Shown piece after piece: positions 1 through 7,629 of a stretch of DNA of 64,000 nt (position 1 is the first letter of the stretch; each line of letters begins with the position of its first letter). The notes below the pieces were generated by a model. The model was given only the letters and a program-made list of their open reading frames with translations, was not told the DNA's origin and made no database searches. A program made the position numbers and the translations under genes. Source of the stretch: Actinokineospora fastidiosa (lineage in GTDB: Bacteria; Actinomycetota; Actinomycetes; Mycobacteriales; Pseudonocardiaceae). The stretch is taken from positions 207,260-271,259 of the forward strand of contig NZ_BMRB01000002.1 in the NCBI RefSeq assembly GCF_014648415.1, read 5' to 3'.

Positions 1-1
1 G

Positions 2-610
2 TACTGTCTGGCTCACCCCACCGTGCAGTCCCCCCGCTACCACCAGATCCACTGGACTCAGATGCTCACCCTGCACGCCAGCACCGGCGACGCCCTGTGG
101 AGCCGCTACGCCGACCTCCTTCGATCGGACTACCCACCACCGGCTCTCACCGGCACCGTCCAATTCAGACCAGGCACGCACACCGGCTACAAGTACGCCA
201 CGAACGGCGCCGTCACGGCCACCAGGACAATCACCTTGAGCAGGCAGTCCAGCGCTCCCACCAACGCGCGCCAGCGCATCCGGGGCCGCGGCATCGTCCT
301 GGCCATCACCGCAGGCGCGCTCGCGGGCTACAGCGTCCCCGAGAACTGGCAACGGGCCTGGATCGCAGGCGCCAAGGTGAGCTTGACCTACCCCCTACCG
401 CGCACCGTGTCGATCCCAGCAGGCAGCCGATCCGCCTACCGGTACAGCTCCACCGGGGCCGTGACGTCATCGAAGACCATCACGCCGTCCAGGACGACGA
501 GCGCGCCCTTCAGCACCAGCGCCACGATCAACGGCCGCTGGCACATCCTGGTGAGTGCTGGCTCTCTGGCCGGTTACTGGCTACCCGCCCAGGGCACGAC
601 CCTGCATTGA
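2..610 (+). CDS. D-glucuronyl C5-epimerase-like protein, C-terminal part (5' end outside window)
   Basis: The frame is open to the window edge. The first residues (YHQIHWTQML..LHASTGDALWSRYADLL) look like the C-terminal helical repeat of the glucuronyl C5-epimerase family (YHxxHxxxL..TGDxxFxxYA). Two copies of a module of about 75 residues follow, near residues 45-115 and 120-195. Each has a G-(T/S)-x-(T/S)-x-Y-(K/R)-Y-x-(T/S)-x-GAVT start, a TITxSRxxSAP strand and an AGxLAGY end. The repeats look like a beta-rich surface or binding module; I do not know a family name for them. A GTG at 23 is only an internal codon if the family call is right. The epimerase call is an inference from a short stretch. 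Confidence 0.55.
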   Translation, partial: YCLAHPTVQSPRYHQIHWTQMLTLHASTGDALWSRYADLLRSDYPPPALTGTVQFRPGTHTGYKYATNGAVTATRTITLSRQSSAPTNARQRIRGRGIVLAITAGALAGYSVPENWQRAWIAGAKVSLTYPLPRTVSIPAGSRSAYRYSSTGAVTSSKTITPSRTTSAPFSTSATINGRWHILVSAGSLAGYWLPAQGTTLH

Positions 611-721
611 GTCGTGCCGCGCGCGGTTGGCCCAGTCGCCGCCTCGTGCGGCACGATAACCGGTACGACCCTTGGCGCACGCCCTGGTGTCGACCACCTC
701 GGCGTTGGAGGTGCAGGTCCC

Positions 722-1066
722 GTGACGATCGACGAGTTCCTGGACGCTTCCCCGTTCGCCCGCGCTGTCCACGAGCGGCTCCGCACGCTGCTCGACGACC
801 CGTACACGGTCCAGGCCACGAAGAGCCAGCTCGCGTACCGGCGCGCCAGGGGGTTCGCCTATCTGTGGCTGCCCGGCCGCTACCTGCGCAACCCGGGAGC
901 CGAGGTCGTCCTGTCCATCGTCCTCCCCCGCCGGTCGGACTCGGCGCGGTTCAAGGAGGTCGCCCACCCTGCGCCGGGGCTGTGGATCCACCACCTTGAG
1001 ATCCATGACGTCACTGAGCTCGACGCCGAGGTCGCGGCGTGGCTCCGGGAAGCCGCCGAGGCGTGA
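722..1066 (+). CDS. DUF5655 domain protein
   Basis: A protein of 114 residues. The GTG at 722 is preceded by GGAGG about 9 bases upstream, so I prefer it to the upstream GTG at 614, which would add a low-complexity tail. The pattern SQLAYRRARGFAYLWLPGRYL, followed by VVLSIVLPRR and WIHHLEIHDVTELDAEVAAWLREA, matches the DUF5655 family, small proteins of unknown function that are common in actinobacteria. Members are often found alone or fused to other domains, and no enzymatic role is established. It stands alone between the epimerase-like gene and the convergent deacetylase gene. Confidence 0.75.
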   Translation: MTIDEFLDASPFARAVHERLRTLLDDPYTVQATKSQLAYRRARGFAYLWLPGRYLRNPGAEVVLSIVLPRRSDSARFKEVAHPAPGLWIHHLEIHDVTELDAEVAAWLREAAEA

Positions 1067-1164
1067 GCACGGCCGGACCGACGCAGCTGCTCAACCAGCG
1101 CAGCAGGGACAACGTGCCACCTTGAGTACGGAGCCCGCCCCCCGACCAACAGCCCTACGACAGA

Positions 1165-2091
1165 TCATGCTCCGGTGAGCAGGCGGTCGAGGGTGACGAA
1201 CCGGTATCCCCGGTCGCGCAGGGCGGCGATGGTCGCGGGCAGCGCGTCGGCGTCGAGGGTCGTCCTGTCGTCGGGGTTGGAGCCGATGTGCATCAGGACG
1301 ATCTCACCCGGCTGGAGGGCGCCGAGCACCCGGTCGGTCACCCGGCTGGCGGTCATGCCACCGCTGGTCCCCTTCCAGCCCAGGGTGTCCACCGTCCACC
1401 GGACCGCGGCGTAACCGGTGTCGTTCACCGCGCGGATGGCGCGGGCGTCGCGATCCCCGAAGGGGAAGCGGAACAGCGGCCGAGGGTCCGCTCCGGCACT
1501 CCGGATCGCGGTCTCGGCGCGGCGCAGTTCTCCGGTGATGTCCGCGGCGGACAGAGCGGTCATGTGCGGGTGGGTCATCGAGTGGTTGCCGACGCGGTGG
1601 CCCGCCGCGGCGATGGACCGCACGCCTGCGGGATTGTCCTTCGCCCAGCTTCCGGTGAGGAAGAAGGTCGCGGGCACGCGCTGGTCGGCCAGGGTCCGCA
1701 GGATGGACGGCAGGCCTGCGGAGTCGGCGCCCGCGTCGAAGGTGAGCGCGACGACCTTCGCGGTCGTCGGAATCCGCGTCACGTCCTGGCCGCGCAGGCC
1801 CGCGGGAAACGGCGTCGTCGTGGGTGGCCGGGTGGTCGTCATGGGCCGGGTCGTCCGCGTGGGTCGCGCCGTGGTCGGCGTGGTCGTCGGTGTGCTTGTG
1901 GGCGGTCGTGTCGACGTCGTGGAACGCGGCGTGCTCGGTGTGGTGGACGTGGTGGTCGTCATGGTGGGCAGGGCGCCATCGGGGTCTTCCCGGTCCCTGG
2001 TGGTCAGCACCGCGATCGCCACCACCAACGCCAGCACCAGTCCGGCCGAGCCCGCGACGATCACCTTGTGCTGCCTGAACCAAGCGGCCAT
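1165..2091 (-). CDS. Membrane-anchored polysaccharide deacetylase (NodB domain)
   Basis: A 308-residue protein: short cytoplasmic N-terminus, one transmembrane helix (about residues 12-32), a Thr/Pro-rich extracellular linker of about 60 residues, then a carbohydrate esterase family 4 domain. Motifs seen are LTFDAGAD (motif 1), HSMTHP (metal-binding His pair), RFPFGDRD (motif 3) and EIVLMHIG (motif 5). Motif 1 has Ala where the metal-binding second Asp of TFDDG usually sits, a variant also found in other family members. The role is probably deacetylation of peptidoglycan or another cell-wall glycan. The ATG at 2091 has GGAAGGTGA 6 bases upstream; the GTG at 2109 has no ribosome-binding site. 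A DosR-like box lies at 2144-2157. Confidence 0.85.
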   Translation of the reverse strand: MAAWFRQHKVIVAGSAGLVLALVVAIAVLTTRDREDPDGALPTMTTTTSTTPSTPRSTTSTRPPTSTPTTTPTTARPTRTTRPMTTTRPPTTTPFPAGLRGQDVTRIPTTAKVVALTFDAGADSAGLPSILRTLADQRVPATFFLTGSWAKDNPAGVRSIAAAGHRVGNHSMTHPHMTALSAADITGELRRAETAIRSAGADPRPLFRFPFGDRDARAIRAVNDTGYAAVRWTVDTLGWKGTSGGMTASRVTDRVLGALQPGEIVLMHIGSNPDDRTTLDADALPATIAALRDRGYRFVTLDRLLTGA

Positions 2092-2143
2092 CGAAATCAC
2101 CTTCCTCACGGAGCAGGGTCCATTAGCGATCGATCCGGTGCGC

Positions 2144-2157
2144 GGGTCGGAAGTCCC
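2144..2157 (-). promoter_or_regulatory. DevR/DosR-like box upstream of the deacetylase
   Basis: Read on the minus strand the site is GGGACTTCCGACCC. It fits the pattern GGGACNTTCGNCCC shared with sites at 3337, 10649 and 10700 in this window and resembles the mycobacterial DosR box half. It lies about 55 bases upstream of the deacetylase ATG. Assignment to a DevR-type regulator is an inference; no DevR gene is in the window. Confidence 0.4.
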
Positions 2158-2255
2158 GTCCCGATAAGGGCTGATCGCGGAGCCGAGCCCGCCGTTCCCG
2201 GCGCGCAGGGTGTCCGCGTGGGTTGGGAGCCGCTCAGGAAACCGGTTCCGTGCCG

Positions 2256-3275
2256 TCAGGTTGCGGGATCGAGCAGCACGGCGGTCACCGGGCGTCGGGG
2301 GGTCGGGGCGATGTCGACGGCCGGGACACCCACCCGCAGGACGGCCTGGGGGAATCCGGGCAGTTCCGCGGCCTCGACCAGCCCGGCTCGGACCTCGGGA
2401 AGGTGCAGCGGCTGGGTGATGACGGAGGCCGCGAGGCCCATCGAGGTCGCGGCCAGCCAGGTCTGCTCGAGGGCAACGCCCGCGCGCAGGTGGTCGCCGG
2501 GGCCGTCACCCGTGGTGGTCACCACGAAGTGCGCTTCGCCCGAGAACCGCGCGGCCTGCACGACGGGGTCCTGCGCCGCGCCCGCGTCGAGCCCGTCCCA
2601 TGACCTCGGCTCCGTCCACGCCGACAGCTCGGCCCGGCAGGCCGGGTCCTTCCCGATCAGGTCCACCGCGTGCCGGAGCAGCCGGGCCAGGGCCTCGTCC
2701 CGCGCCTGCCCGTCGAGCAGGACGACCGCCGCGCCCGCCACGTCACTCTCCTCCACCAGGCGTGCGGGCTCCGCGGGCGGACTCGCGAACGGGGGGCGAT
2801 GGCTGCGCCGCGCCCCGATCGCGGCGTACCGGGACATCTCGGCCGCTGTCGGCTCCGACCACGCGCCCGCACGCACCAGCGCCACGACGTCGCGGCGGTC
2901 GGGCAGCGGATACTCCCGCCAGGACTCCGCCCATCCGAGCCTGCGCACCGCCACCCGCAGATTCGCCAGCGCCGCCCCGCAGGAGATGAGCCGGTCCCGG
3001 CCGGTCGGGTCGTGCGCGGGCGGTCGCCCATCGACCCGCTCGACAAGCAGGACATCGCGCCCACGTGTCTCGAGCGCCCACGGCTGCGAATTGCGCGCCG
3101 AAGGAGCGCGGCCGGTGGCCGCGGCCATGACGACCTCTTCCGCGTGCGTCCAATGCCCGCGGCCTCCGCTCCGCGCACTCTCGCGGCGCGCGGGCCGCTC
3201 ACCACCACGCACAACGACCCCTAGTCGATGCCACGGGGTCTCGTCACGCGCGATGTCCCCGTCCACGTCGCCCAT
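2256..3275 (-). CDS. Acg-family FMN-binding nitroreductase-like protein
   Basis: A 339-residue protein of the Acg/Rv2032 family. It has the family signature APSARNSQPWALE near the N-terminus, a central helical region, and a C-terminal GDHLRAGVALEQTWLAATSMGLAASVITQPL segment typical of the flavin fold. Acg proteins bind FMN and, in mycobacteria, sequester the flavin rather than show clear nitroreductase activity; they are DosR regulon members. The ATG at 3275 has AAGGAG at good spacing. A GTG at 3305 with GGAGG just upstream is an equally possible start and would add 10 residues. Upstream (3337-3350) is a DosR-like box. The gene follows the universal stress gene on the same strand, after a 123-base gap. 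Confidence 0.85.
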   Translation of the reverse strand: MGDVDGDIARDETPWHRLGVVVRGGERPARRESARSGGRGHWTHAEEVVMAAATGRAPSARNSQPWALETRGRDVLLVERVDGRPPAHDPTGRDRLISCGAALANLRVAVRRLGWAESWREYPLPDRRDVVALVRAGAWSEPTAAEMSRYAAIGARRSHRPPFASPPAEPARLVEESDVAGAAVVLLDGQARDEALARLLRHAVDLIGKDPACRAELSAWTEPRSWDGLDAGAAQDPVVQAARFSGEAHFVVTTTGDGPGDHLRAGVALEQTWLAATSMGLAASVITQPLHLPEVRAGLVEAAELPGFPQAVLRVGVPAVDIAPTPRRPVTAVLLDPAT

Positions 3276-3336
3276 GCCGTTCTCCTTGTTCTCGGTTCGC
3301 GCCACTCAGCCTCCGGACCGGGACTACGCCCGGGGA

Positions 3337-3365
3337 GGGTCGAACGTCCCGGGGCAACGGGACGT
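3337..3365 (-). promoter_or_regulatory. DevR/DosR-like box and inverted repeat upstream of the Acg-family gene
   Basis: The minus strand reads GGGACGTTCGACCC at 3350-3337. An adjoining inverted repeat ACGTCCC/GGGACGT (3344-3350 and 3359-3365, 8-base loop) gives a second, opposed half-site. It sits 60-90 bases upstream of the Acg-family ATG, the right place for an activator. The inverted repeat could also help terminate the universal stress gene that ends at 3398. Confidence 0.45.
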
Positions 3366-3397
3366 CCGATGTCAGCGGATCGTCCGGGGGGCGGTCC

Positions 3398-4177
3398 TCA
3401 GTGGATGACCGCCACCGGGCAGGGCGCGTGCTTCAGCACGGCCTGGCTGGTCGACCCCAGCAGCTGCCCGCGCACGCCGCCCAGACCGCGGGACCCCACC
3501 ACGAGCAAGCGCGCGCCCAGTGCCAGACCGGTCAGCAGCCGCGCAGGGCGGCCCGCCAGCAGCACCCGGCTGACCGGGACGTCGGGGTGCTTGTCCGGCC
3601 AGCCCGCCAGGCACTCGGCGAGCAGGCGGGCGTGCTCGGGCGCCTCGTCCTCCTCCAGCAGCACGTCGGTGCCGCGCAACGGGCGCACCGGGGCCACCAT
3701 CGCGCCCACGACACCGGTGCCGAGCCGTGCCGCCTCCGCTACCGCGAACTCGATCACGGCGGCCGATGCGGCCGACCCGTCGACCCCGGCCACCACCAGT
3801 CCGCGGGACTCCGGCGGGCCGGGCTCGTCGACGACCGGTCGGACCACGACCACCGGGCAGGCCGCGTCGGCGGCGACCCGCAGCGCCGTGGAGCCCAGGA
3901 GGGCGCCCGCCGCCCCGCTGTGCGAGCCGACGACCACCAGGTCCGCGTCCTGCCGCAGGAGCGCGTCGGCGGGGCCACCGGGCACTGTCCGGCCCGCGAC
4001 GGCAGCACCGGGCTCAACCCGCATGGCCAGTTCCACCGCGGCCTCGACCACACCGGGCCCACTGCCCGCGTGCACGATCCGCAGCGGACGCCCCTTGGCC
4101 GCGCGCGCCGCCCACTCCACAGCGGCCAGCGCCTGCTCCGAACCGTCCACCCCGACCACGACCGGCCGTCCGGACAT
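3398..4177 (-). CDS. Universal stress protein, tandem UspA domains
   Basis: A 259-residue protein with two UspA folds. The first begins VVVGVDGSEQALAAVEWAARAA and ends with the ATP-binding type loop VVVGSHSGAAGALLGSTALRV. The second begins LVVAGVDGSAASAAVIEFAV and ends LVVGSRGLGGVRGQLLGSTSQAVLKHAPCPVAVI. The second carries a good G-2x-G-9x-G-S/T nucleotide-binding pattern. The ATG at 4177 has GGAGGGAGG 7 bases upstream; starts further up would add about 33 residues without family similarity. Tandem USPs of this type are DosR regulon members in mycobacteria (such as Rv2005c and Rv2623). The gene is divergent from the GerMN lipoprotein, with a possible DevR box in the shared region. Confidence 0.9.
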   Translation of the reverse strand: MSGRPVVVGVDGSEQALAAVEWAARAAKGRPLRIVHAGSGPGVVEAAVELAMRVEPGAAVAGRTVPGGPADALLRQDADLVVVGSHSGAAGALLGSTALRVAADAACPVVVVRPVVDEPGPPESRGLVVAGVDGSAASAAVIEFAVAEAARLGTGVVGAMVAPVRPLRGTDVLLEEDEAPEHARLLAECLAGWPDKHPDVPVSRVLLAGRPARLLTGLALGARLLVVGSRGLGGVRGQLLGSTSQAVLKHAPCPVAVIH

Positions 4178-4258
4178 GGCGGCCTCCCTCCGTTCGACGT
4201 CCACTCGACCATGCCCTGCGGAGAGCCGAGCGGACGCGTGCCAAACGCTCTGAAAGGC

Positions 4259-4272
4259 GGGACCTTCGTCGC
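4259..4272 (+). promoter_or_regulatory. Weak DevR/DosR-like box in the divergent USP/lipoprotein region
   Basis: The plus strand reads GGGACCTTCGTCGC, a partial match to the GGGACNTTCGNCCC pattern seen elsewhere in the window. It lies 82 bases upstream of the universal stress ATG (4177) and 65 bases upstream of the lipoprotein ATG (4337), so it could serve either gene. Confidence 0.3.
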
Positions 4273-4336
4273 TCATCAGCGCGCCCCACCGCGGCTGATA
4301 GTTGCCGAAAACCCGATCGCGGAAGGAATCCCCACC

Positions 4337-5266
4337 ATGTCGAGCACAACCGCGCGCGTCGCCGCCGCCCTCACCGCGGGCGCGCTGGCCCTGGCGGGGT
4401 GCGGCGAGGCCGCCCCGCCTGCCGCAGCCCCGACCACGACGACCACGACGACCACGACCACCACCTCAACGGCGGTGTCGACGACACCGACGACGACGAG
4501 CAAGCCTGCTCCGCCGCCCACCCCACGCCCGACGACGACCCGGCCGCTTCCGGCGGGCACGGTCCAGACCGCCGCCTACTTCCTGCGCGGCGAGAAGGTC
4601 TACCCCGTGCTCCGGACCGCCACCCCGCCCGCGGTCGCCGGTGACGCCGTGCGTGCCCTGCTGGCGGGCCCGACCGCCGCAGAGCGGGCGGCGGGCTACC
4701 GGACCGCGGTGCCGTCCGGTGTCGCGCTGCGCGGGCTGACGATCAGGGGCGGCACCGCGACCGTCGACCTGACCGGGGCGTTCGCGAGCGGCGGGGGGTC
4801 GGCGTCGATGTTCGCCCGGCTCGCCCAGCTCACCTTCACCCTGACCCGGTTCAGCACCGTCGACCGGGTGGCCCTGTGGCTCGACGGCGTGCCCGTGCGC
4901 GTGTTCAGCGGCGAGGGCATCGTCATCGACCACCCGCTCGTCCGGGCCGACTACGAGGACCAGACCCCGGTCGTGCTGCCCGACTCCCCCGTGGCCTACG
5001 CCCAGGTCCGCAGCCCGCTGCGGGTGTGGGGCACGGCGAACACCTTCGAGGCCGTCTTCCACCTCGACGTCCGCGACGCGGCGGGCCGCACGCTGACCAC
5101 CGCGCGCGTCCAGGCCACCTCCGGCACCGGCACCCGCGGCACGTTCGATGTGACGCTGCGCTTCAGCGGCGCCAGGCCGGGCCTCGGCAAGCTGATCGCC
5201 TGGTACCACTCGCCGAAGGACGGGTCCCGCGTCGAGGTCGGCGTCACGCCGATCCGACTGGGCTGA
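4337..5266 (+). CDS. GerMN-domain lipoprotein
   Basis: A 309-residue secreted lipoprotein. A signal peptide of about 22 residues ends in a lipobox (LALAGC), followed by a Thr/Pro-rich linker (residues about 35-75 with a run of Thr). Next is a GerMN sporulation/germination domain (about 78-195: TAAYFLRGEKVYPV, AVRALLAGPTAAERAAGY, LRGLTIRGGTATVDLTGAF). The C-terminus is a Gmad2 immunoglobulin-like domain (VRSPLRVWGTANTFEAVFHLDVRDAAGRTL). In actinobacteria such lipoproteins (LpqB/GerMN type) are found at the cell envelope, sometimes near two-component systems; the exact role is unknown. The ATG at 4337 has GGAAGGAA upstream. A 13-bp terminator hairpin follows. Confidence 0.85.
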   Translation: MSSTTARVAAALTAGALALAGCGEAAPPAAAPTTTTTTTTTTTSTAVSTTPTTTSKPAPPPTPRPTTTRPLPAGTVQTAAYFLRGEKVYPVLRTATPPAVAGDAVRALLAGPTAAERAAGYRTAVPSGVALRGLTIRGGTATVDLTGAFASGGGSASMFARLAQLTFTLTRFSTVDRVALWLDGVPVRVFSGEGIVIDHPLVRADYEDQTPVVLPDSPVAYAQVRSPLRVWGTANTFEAVFHLDVRDAAGRTLTTARVQATSGTGTRGTFDVTLRFSGARPGLGKLIAWYHSPKDGSRVEVGVTPIRLG

Positions 5267-5293
5267 GCGCGGGCCGCCCTCGGTGTCCCGTCC

Positions 5294-5331
5294 GGCGCTC
5301 GGGGTCAGGCGGTGGTCAGACCCCGAGCGCC
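5294..5331 (+). terminator. 13-bp hairpin terminator after the GerMN lipoprotein
   Basis: The arms at 5294-5306 (GGCGCTCGGGGTC) and 5319-5331 are perfectly complementary, with a 12-base loop. The hairpin lies 27 bases after the lipoprotein stop codon. Confidence 0.7.
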
Positions 5332-5547
5332 CTCAGCCGCACTCACGGCTCCATTTGGGGGGGCGATCGCCGACCACTCGCTCGCCCACGCCCGGGCTCG
5401 CCATCGGTCCAGGATTGCGCCGCACATGACCAGCAGACCCGCCAGGAGCGCGCAGGCCGCGAAAAGCGTGACCACGGCGTCGACGCGCGTGGACTCCACG
5501 GCCCTGGCCGCGCTCGCGCTGACGTTGTCGGCGTACACCGCAATCCC
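5305..5547 (-). pseudogene. Remnant of an Rv1733c-like membrane protein (C-terminal end only)
   Basis: On the minus strand about 80 codons read SAARAVESTRVDAVVTLFAACALLAG..LDRWRARAWASEW. This has the look of the C-terminal transmembrane helix and the conserved R-x3-W-x2-EW tail of the Rv1733c family. No full-length N-terminal half (first membrane pair plus extracellular domain, normally about 100 more residues) is found upstream in any frame, and the frame upstream is low-complexity. Rv1733c is a DosR regulon gene in mycobacteria, which fits the neighbourhood. I treat it as a decayed gene. An alternative is a short, unrelated membrane protein. Confidence 0.4.
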
Positions 5548-5725
5548 ATGAGGACGACGACCACCACCACCGTCCACTCCAGTCGATCCGAGGAACGAGG
5601 GCGGCAGGCCACCTGCGAAGGGCCGAACGCCATCGGTCGGCGAGGACGTCCGGCGGTGGTCCCGTCCGCGCACGGGACAGCACGCTGGTGCTTTCCCGAC
5701 CACTGTCGAATACGAGGAGTCCACC

Positions 5726-6085
5726 ATGACCCACCCGGTTGTCCATTTCGAGATCGGCACCAAGGACGGCGAGCGCGCGGGCGCGTTCTACCGCGACCTC
5801 TTCGGCTGGCAGCTGGAGCCCGCGGGGCCGGGGTACTCGCTCATCAGCCCCCAGGACGGGGGCATCGGCGGCGGGCTGATGGAGGCCACCGAGGACATCC
5901 CGACCTACGTCACGGTCTACGTCCAGGTCGAGGATCTGCGGGCGAGCCTGGACCGGGCGGTGGCGTTGGGCGGTGCGGTCGCCGTGGAGCCCATGCCGAT
6001 CGAGGGCGTCGGGTCGTTCGCGCTCTTCCAGGACCCGGACGGCAACACGATCGGCTTGATGCAGACGGCAGGCGCGTCTTCCTGA
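5726..6085 (+). CDS. VOC-family (glyoxalase-like) protein
   Basis: A 119-residue single vicinal-oxygen-chelate domain. It starts PVVHFEIGTKDGERAGAFYRDLFGWQLEPAGPGY and ends GSFALFQDPDGNTIGLMQT, the typical beta-alpha-beta pair with a C-terminal DPDGNxIGL motif. The metal-ligand positions His (VVHFEIG) and the first residues of each half are partly kept. Small VOC proteins of this kind in actinobacteria are usually annotated as glyoxalase/bleomycin-resistance-like with unknown substrate. The ATG at 5726 follows a GAGGAGTCCACC ribosome-binding site. It stands alone on its strand. Confidence 0.85.
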   Translation: MTHPVVHFEIGTKDGERAGAFYRDLFGWQLEPAGPGYSLISPQDGGIGGGLMEATEDIPTYVTVYVQVEDLRASLDRAVALGGAVAVEPMPIEGVGSFALFQDPDGNTIGLMQTAGASS

Positions 6086-6291
6086 CGGTCGGACCGACCC
6101 GGCCGGACCCAGTGGGCCTCTTGTCACCCCGATACGGCCGGATCGGTCCCGGTCCGGTCGGCGTGATCACCATCGTCGATCCCGTGCGGCCGTGCCGTGG
6201 ACCACGGTCCGAGCCGGTGGTGACCTTGGCCGACGGGCGAGTGCGTCGGCGGGGACGACCCGGTGGTGATCGGCCACGCCCGCCATGAACG

Positions 6292-6334
6292 CGCCTGCGC
6301 GGGCCGGGGAAGACACCCCTGGCCCGCGCAGGCG
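6292..6334 (-). terminator. 14-bp hairpin terminator after the DUF4342 gene
   Basis: The arms at 6292-6305 (containing GCCTGCGCGGGCC) and 6321-6334 pair perfectly over 14 bases with a 15-base loop. It lies directly after the stop of the minus-strand DUF4342 gene. Confidence 0.7.
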
Positions 6335-6338
6335 GCCG

Positions 6339-6644
6339 TCAGACGTCTTTCGCGGCGTCCGGTTCGGCCGTGCCCTGGATCGCGGCGTCGCGGCCCGTGG
6401 GCTCGACCGCGATCGTCCAGCGGTTCGCCAAGGCCGCGAGGGCGCCGACGGCGGACACCACGGGGGCGACCACCGCGGCGACGACGCCCGCGGTCACCGG
6501 CATCTCGATCACCCGTTTGCCGCTCTTGTCCTTCACCACCAGGTGGCGGCTGTTCCCCTCGCGCACGAGGGTCTTGATCCTGTCGGCCACCTGGCGCCCG
6601 TCGACGCGGGCGGACTCCGCTCGGGTCGGTGCTCGGCTCGTCAT
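6339..6644 (-). CDS. DUF4342 domain protein
   Basis: A 101-residue protein. An N-terminal helical stretch (residues 15-32, VDGRQVADRIKTLVREGN) leads to HLVVKDKSGKRVIEMPVTAGVVAAVVAPVVSAVGALAALANRWTIAVE. This matches the DUF4342 pattern of a short beta hairpin, IxxPL/VTxGV, a hydrophobic helix, and a closing TIxVE strand. The family is found in bacteria and archaea and has no assigned function; the hydrophobic helix suggests membrane association. It lies among dormancy-type genes. A partial GGGACC-NNN-GG box is at 6740-6750, about 95 bases upstream. Confidence 0.75.
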   Translation of the reverse strand: MTSRAPTRAESARVDGRQVADRIKTLVREGNSRHLVVKDKSGKRVIEMPVTAGVVAAVVAPVVSAVGALAALANRWTIAVEPTGRDAAIQGTAEPDAAKDV

Positions 6645-6807
6645 CCCGGTTCCTCCTCCGGTTCGGTTTCCCGGCAGGCCCGCGCTCCGGCGGGTCCTGC
6701 CCTGCTCTCAGCGAACTGACCGCGGGCAGGCCCGGGCGAGGGACCAAAGGCGCACGGCGGGGAAGCGTTCGTCCTGTCCGCCCTTGCCTGCCCAAGGCCG
6801 GGCGTGG

Positions 6808-6845
6808 GTCCGGTGGCCGCGGCGGGGCATCCGCGGCCACCGGAC
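6808..6845 (-). terminator. 15-bp hairpin terminator after the CBS-BON gene
   Basis: The arms at 6808-6822 (GTCCGGTGGCCGCGG) and 6831-6845 are perfectly complementary with an 8-base loop. The hairpin is directly downstream of the minus-strand CBS-BON gene that ends at 6853. Confidence 0.7.
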
Positions 6846-6852
6846 GCCGCCC

Positions 6853-7551
6853 TCAGCCACGGACGTCCTCGCGGCGGGGCGGGACCGTGTCGTCCCAGGT
6901 CGCGGAGATGTGGTTGTGGACAGCGACCACACCCGGGGTCACGCTCGCCAGGTAGCCCGCGATGCCCACCTCGCTGCGGCGCTCCACCTCCCCGCGTATG
7001 GTCACCACGCCGTCCTTGACATCGACGTCGACCGTTCCCGGCGTGAGCCACAGGGAACGGCCCAGGACCTCGTCACGGATCGCGGCGACCAGTTCGTCGT
7101 CCCTGCGGACGAACACCTTGAGCAGGTCGCGGCGCGACAACACGCCCACGAGGGCGCCGTCCGGGCTCACGACGAAGAGCCTGCGCACGCCCGCCTCCGC
7201 CATCGCGTGGGCCGCCGCGGCGGCGCGGGCGTCGGGACGGATAGTCCGTACCGGTGTGGTCATCAGGTCCGCGGCGGTGAGCGCGTGCGCTTGGGCCCAG
7301 CGCTTGCGTGCCGCCTTGCCCGCGAAGAGGCCGGGCGGGTCGTCGGCGCCGCCGCGGTACTCCTCTTTGGGCAGCAGGTCGGCCTCGGACACCACCCCGA
7401 CGACGCGCCCGTCGTCGACGACGGGCACCGCGCTGATAGCGTTCTCCGCGAGCAGCGCCACCAGGTCCTTGAACCGGGTGTCCGGTGTCGCCGTGATCAC
7501 CTGGTCTGTCATCAACGATGCAACGGTCGGTTCGCGCACGGTGTCCTCCAA
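6853..7551 (-). CDS. CBS-pair and BON domain protein
   Basis: A 232-residue protein. The N-terminal CBS domain (residues about 8-65: VASLMTDQVITATPDTRFKDLVALLAENAISAVPVVDD) and the second (about 90-145: DLMTTPVRTIRPDARAAAAAHAMAEAGVRRLFVVSPDG) form a Bateman module that usually binds adenine nucleotides. The C-terminal BON domain (about 155-220: LWLTPGTVDVDVKDGVVTIRGEVERRSEVGIAGYLASVTPGVVAVHNHI) is a putative phospholipid- or surface-binding fold. CBS proteins such as Rv2626c (Hrp1) are among the strongest DosR-induced genes in mycobacteria. A DosR-like box at 7604-7617 sits 53 bases upstream. Confidence 0.9.
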   Translation of the reverse strand: MEDTVREPTVASLMTDQVITATPDTRFKDLVALLAENAISAVPVVDDGRVVGVVSEADLLPKEEYRGGADDPPGLFAGKAARKRWAQAHALTAADLMTTPVRTIRPDARAAAAAHAMAEAGVRRLFVVSPDGALVGVLSRRDLLKVFVRRDDELVAAIRDEVLGRSLWLTPGTVDVDVKDGVVTIRGEVERRSEVGIAGYLASVTPGVVAVHNHISATWDDTVPPRREDVRG

Positions 7552-7603
7552 CGGCTCGATCGGGTCCGCGTCCAGCGTGAACGCCCGCGTCCGCTGCCGG
7601 AGC

Positions 7604-7617
7604 GGCCCAAAGTCCCC
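7604..7617 (-). promoter_or_regulatory. DevR/DosR-like box upstream of the CBS-BON gene
   Basis: The minus strand reads GGGGACTTTGGGCC, close to the mycobacterial DosR core GGGACTTNNGNCC. It is 53 bases upstream of the CBS-BON start. It overlaps a small inverted repeat (AGTCCCCG / CGGGGACT, 7611-7632) that could also act as the terminator of the next gene upstream, which ends at 7630. Confidence 0.45.
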
Positions 7618-7629
7618 GGGGGGCGGGGA

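Noticed and set aside
1288-3408. A 700-codon plus-strand frame across the deacetylase and Acg genes
   Set aside because: Same kind of shadow frame; the minus-strand genes have clear domains and ribosome-binding sites.
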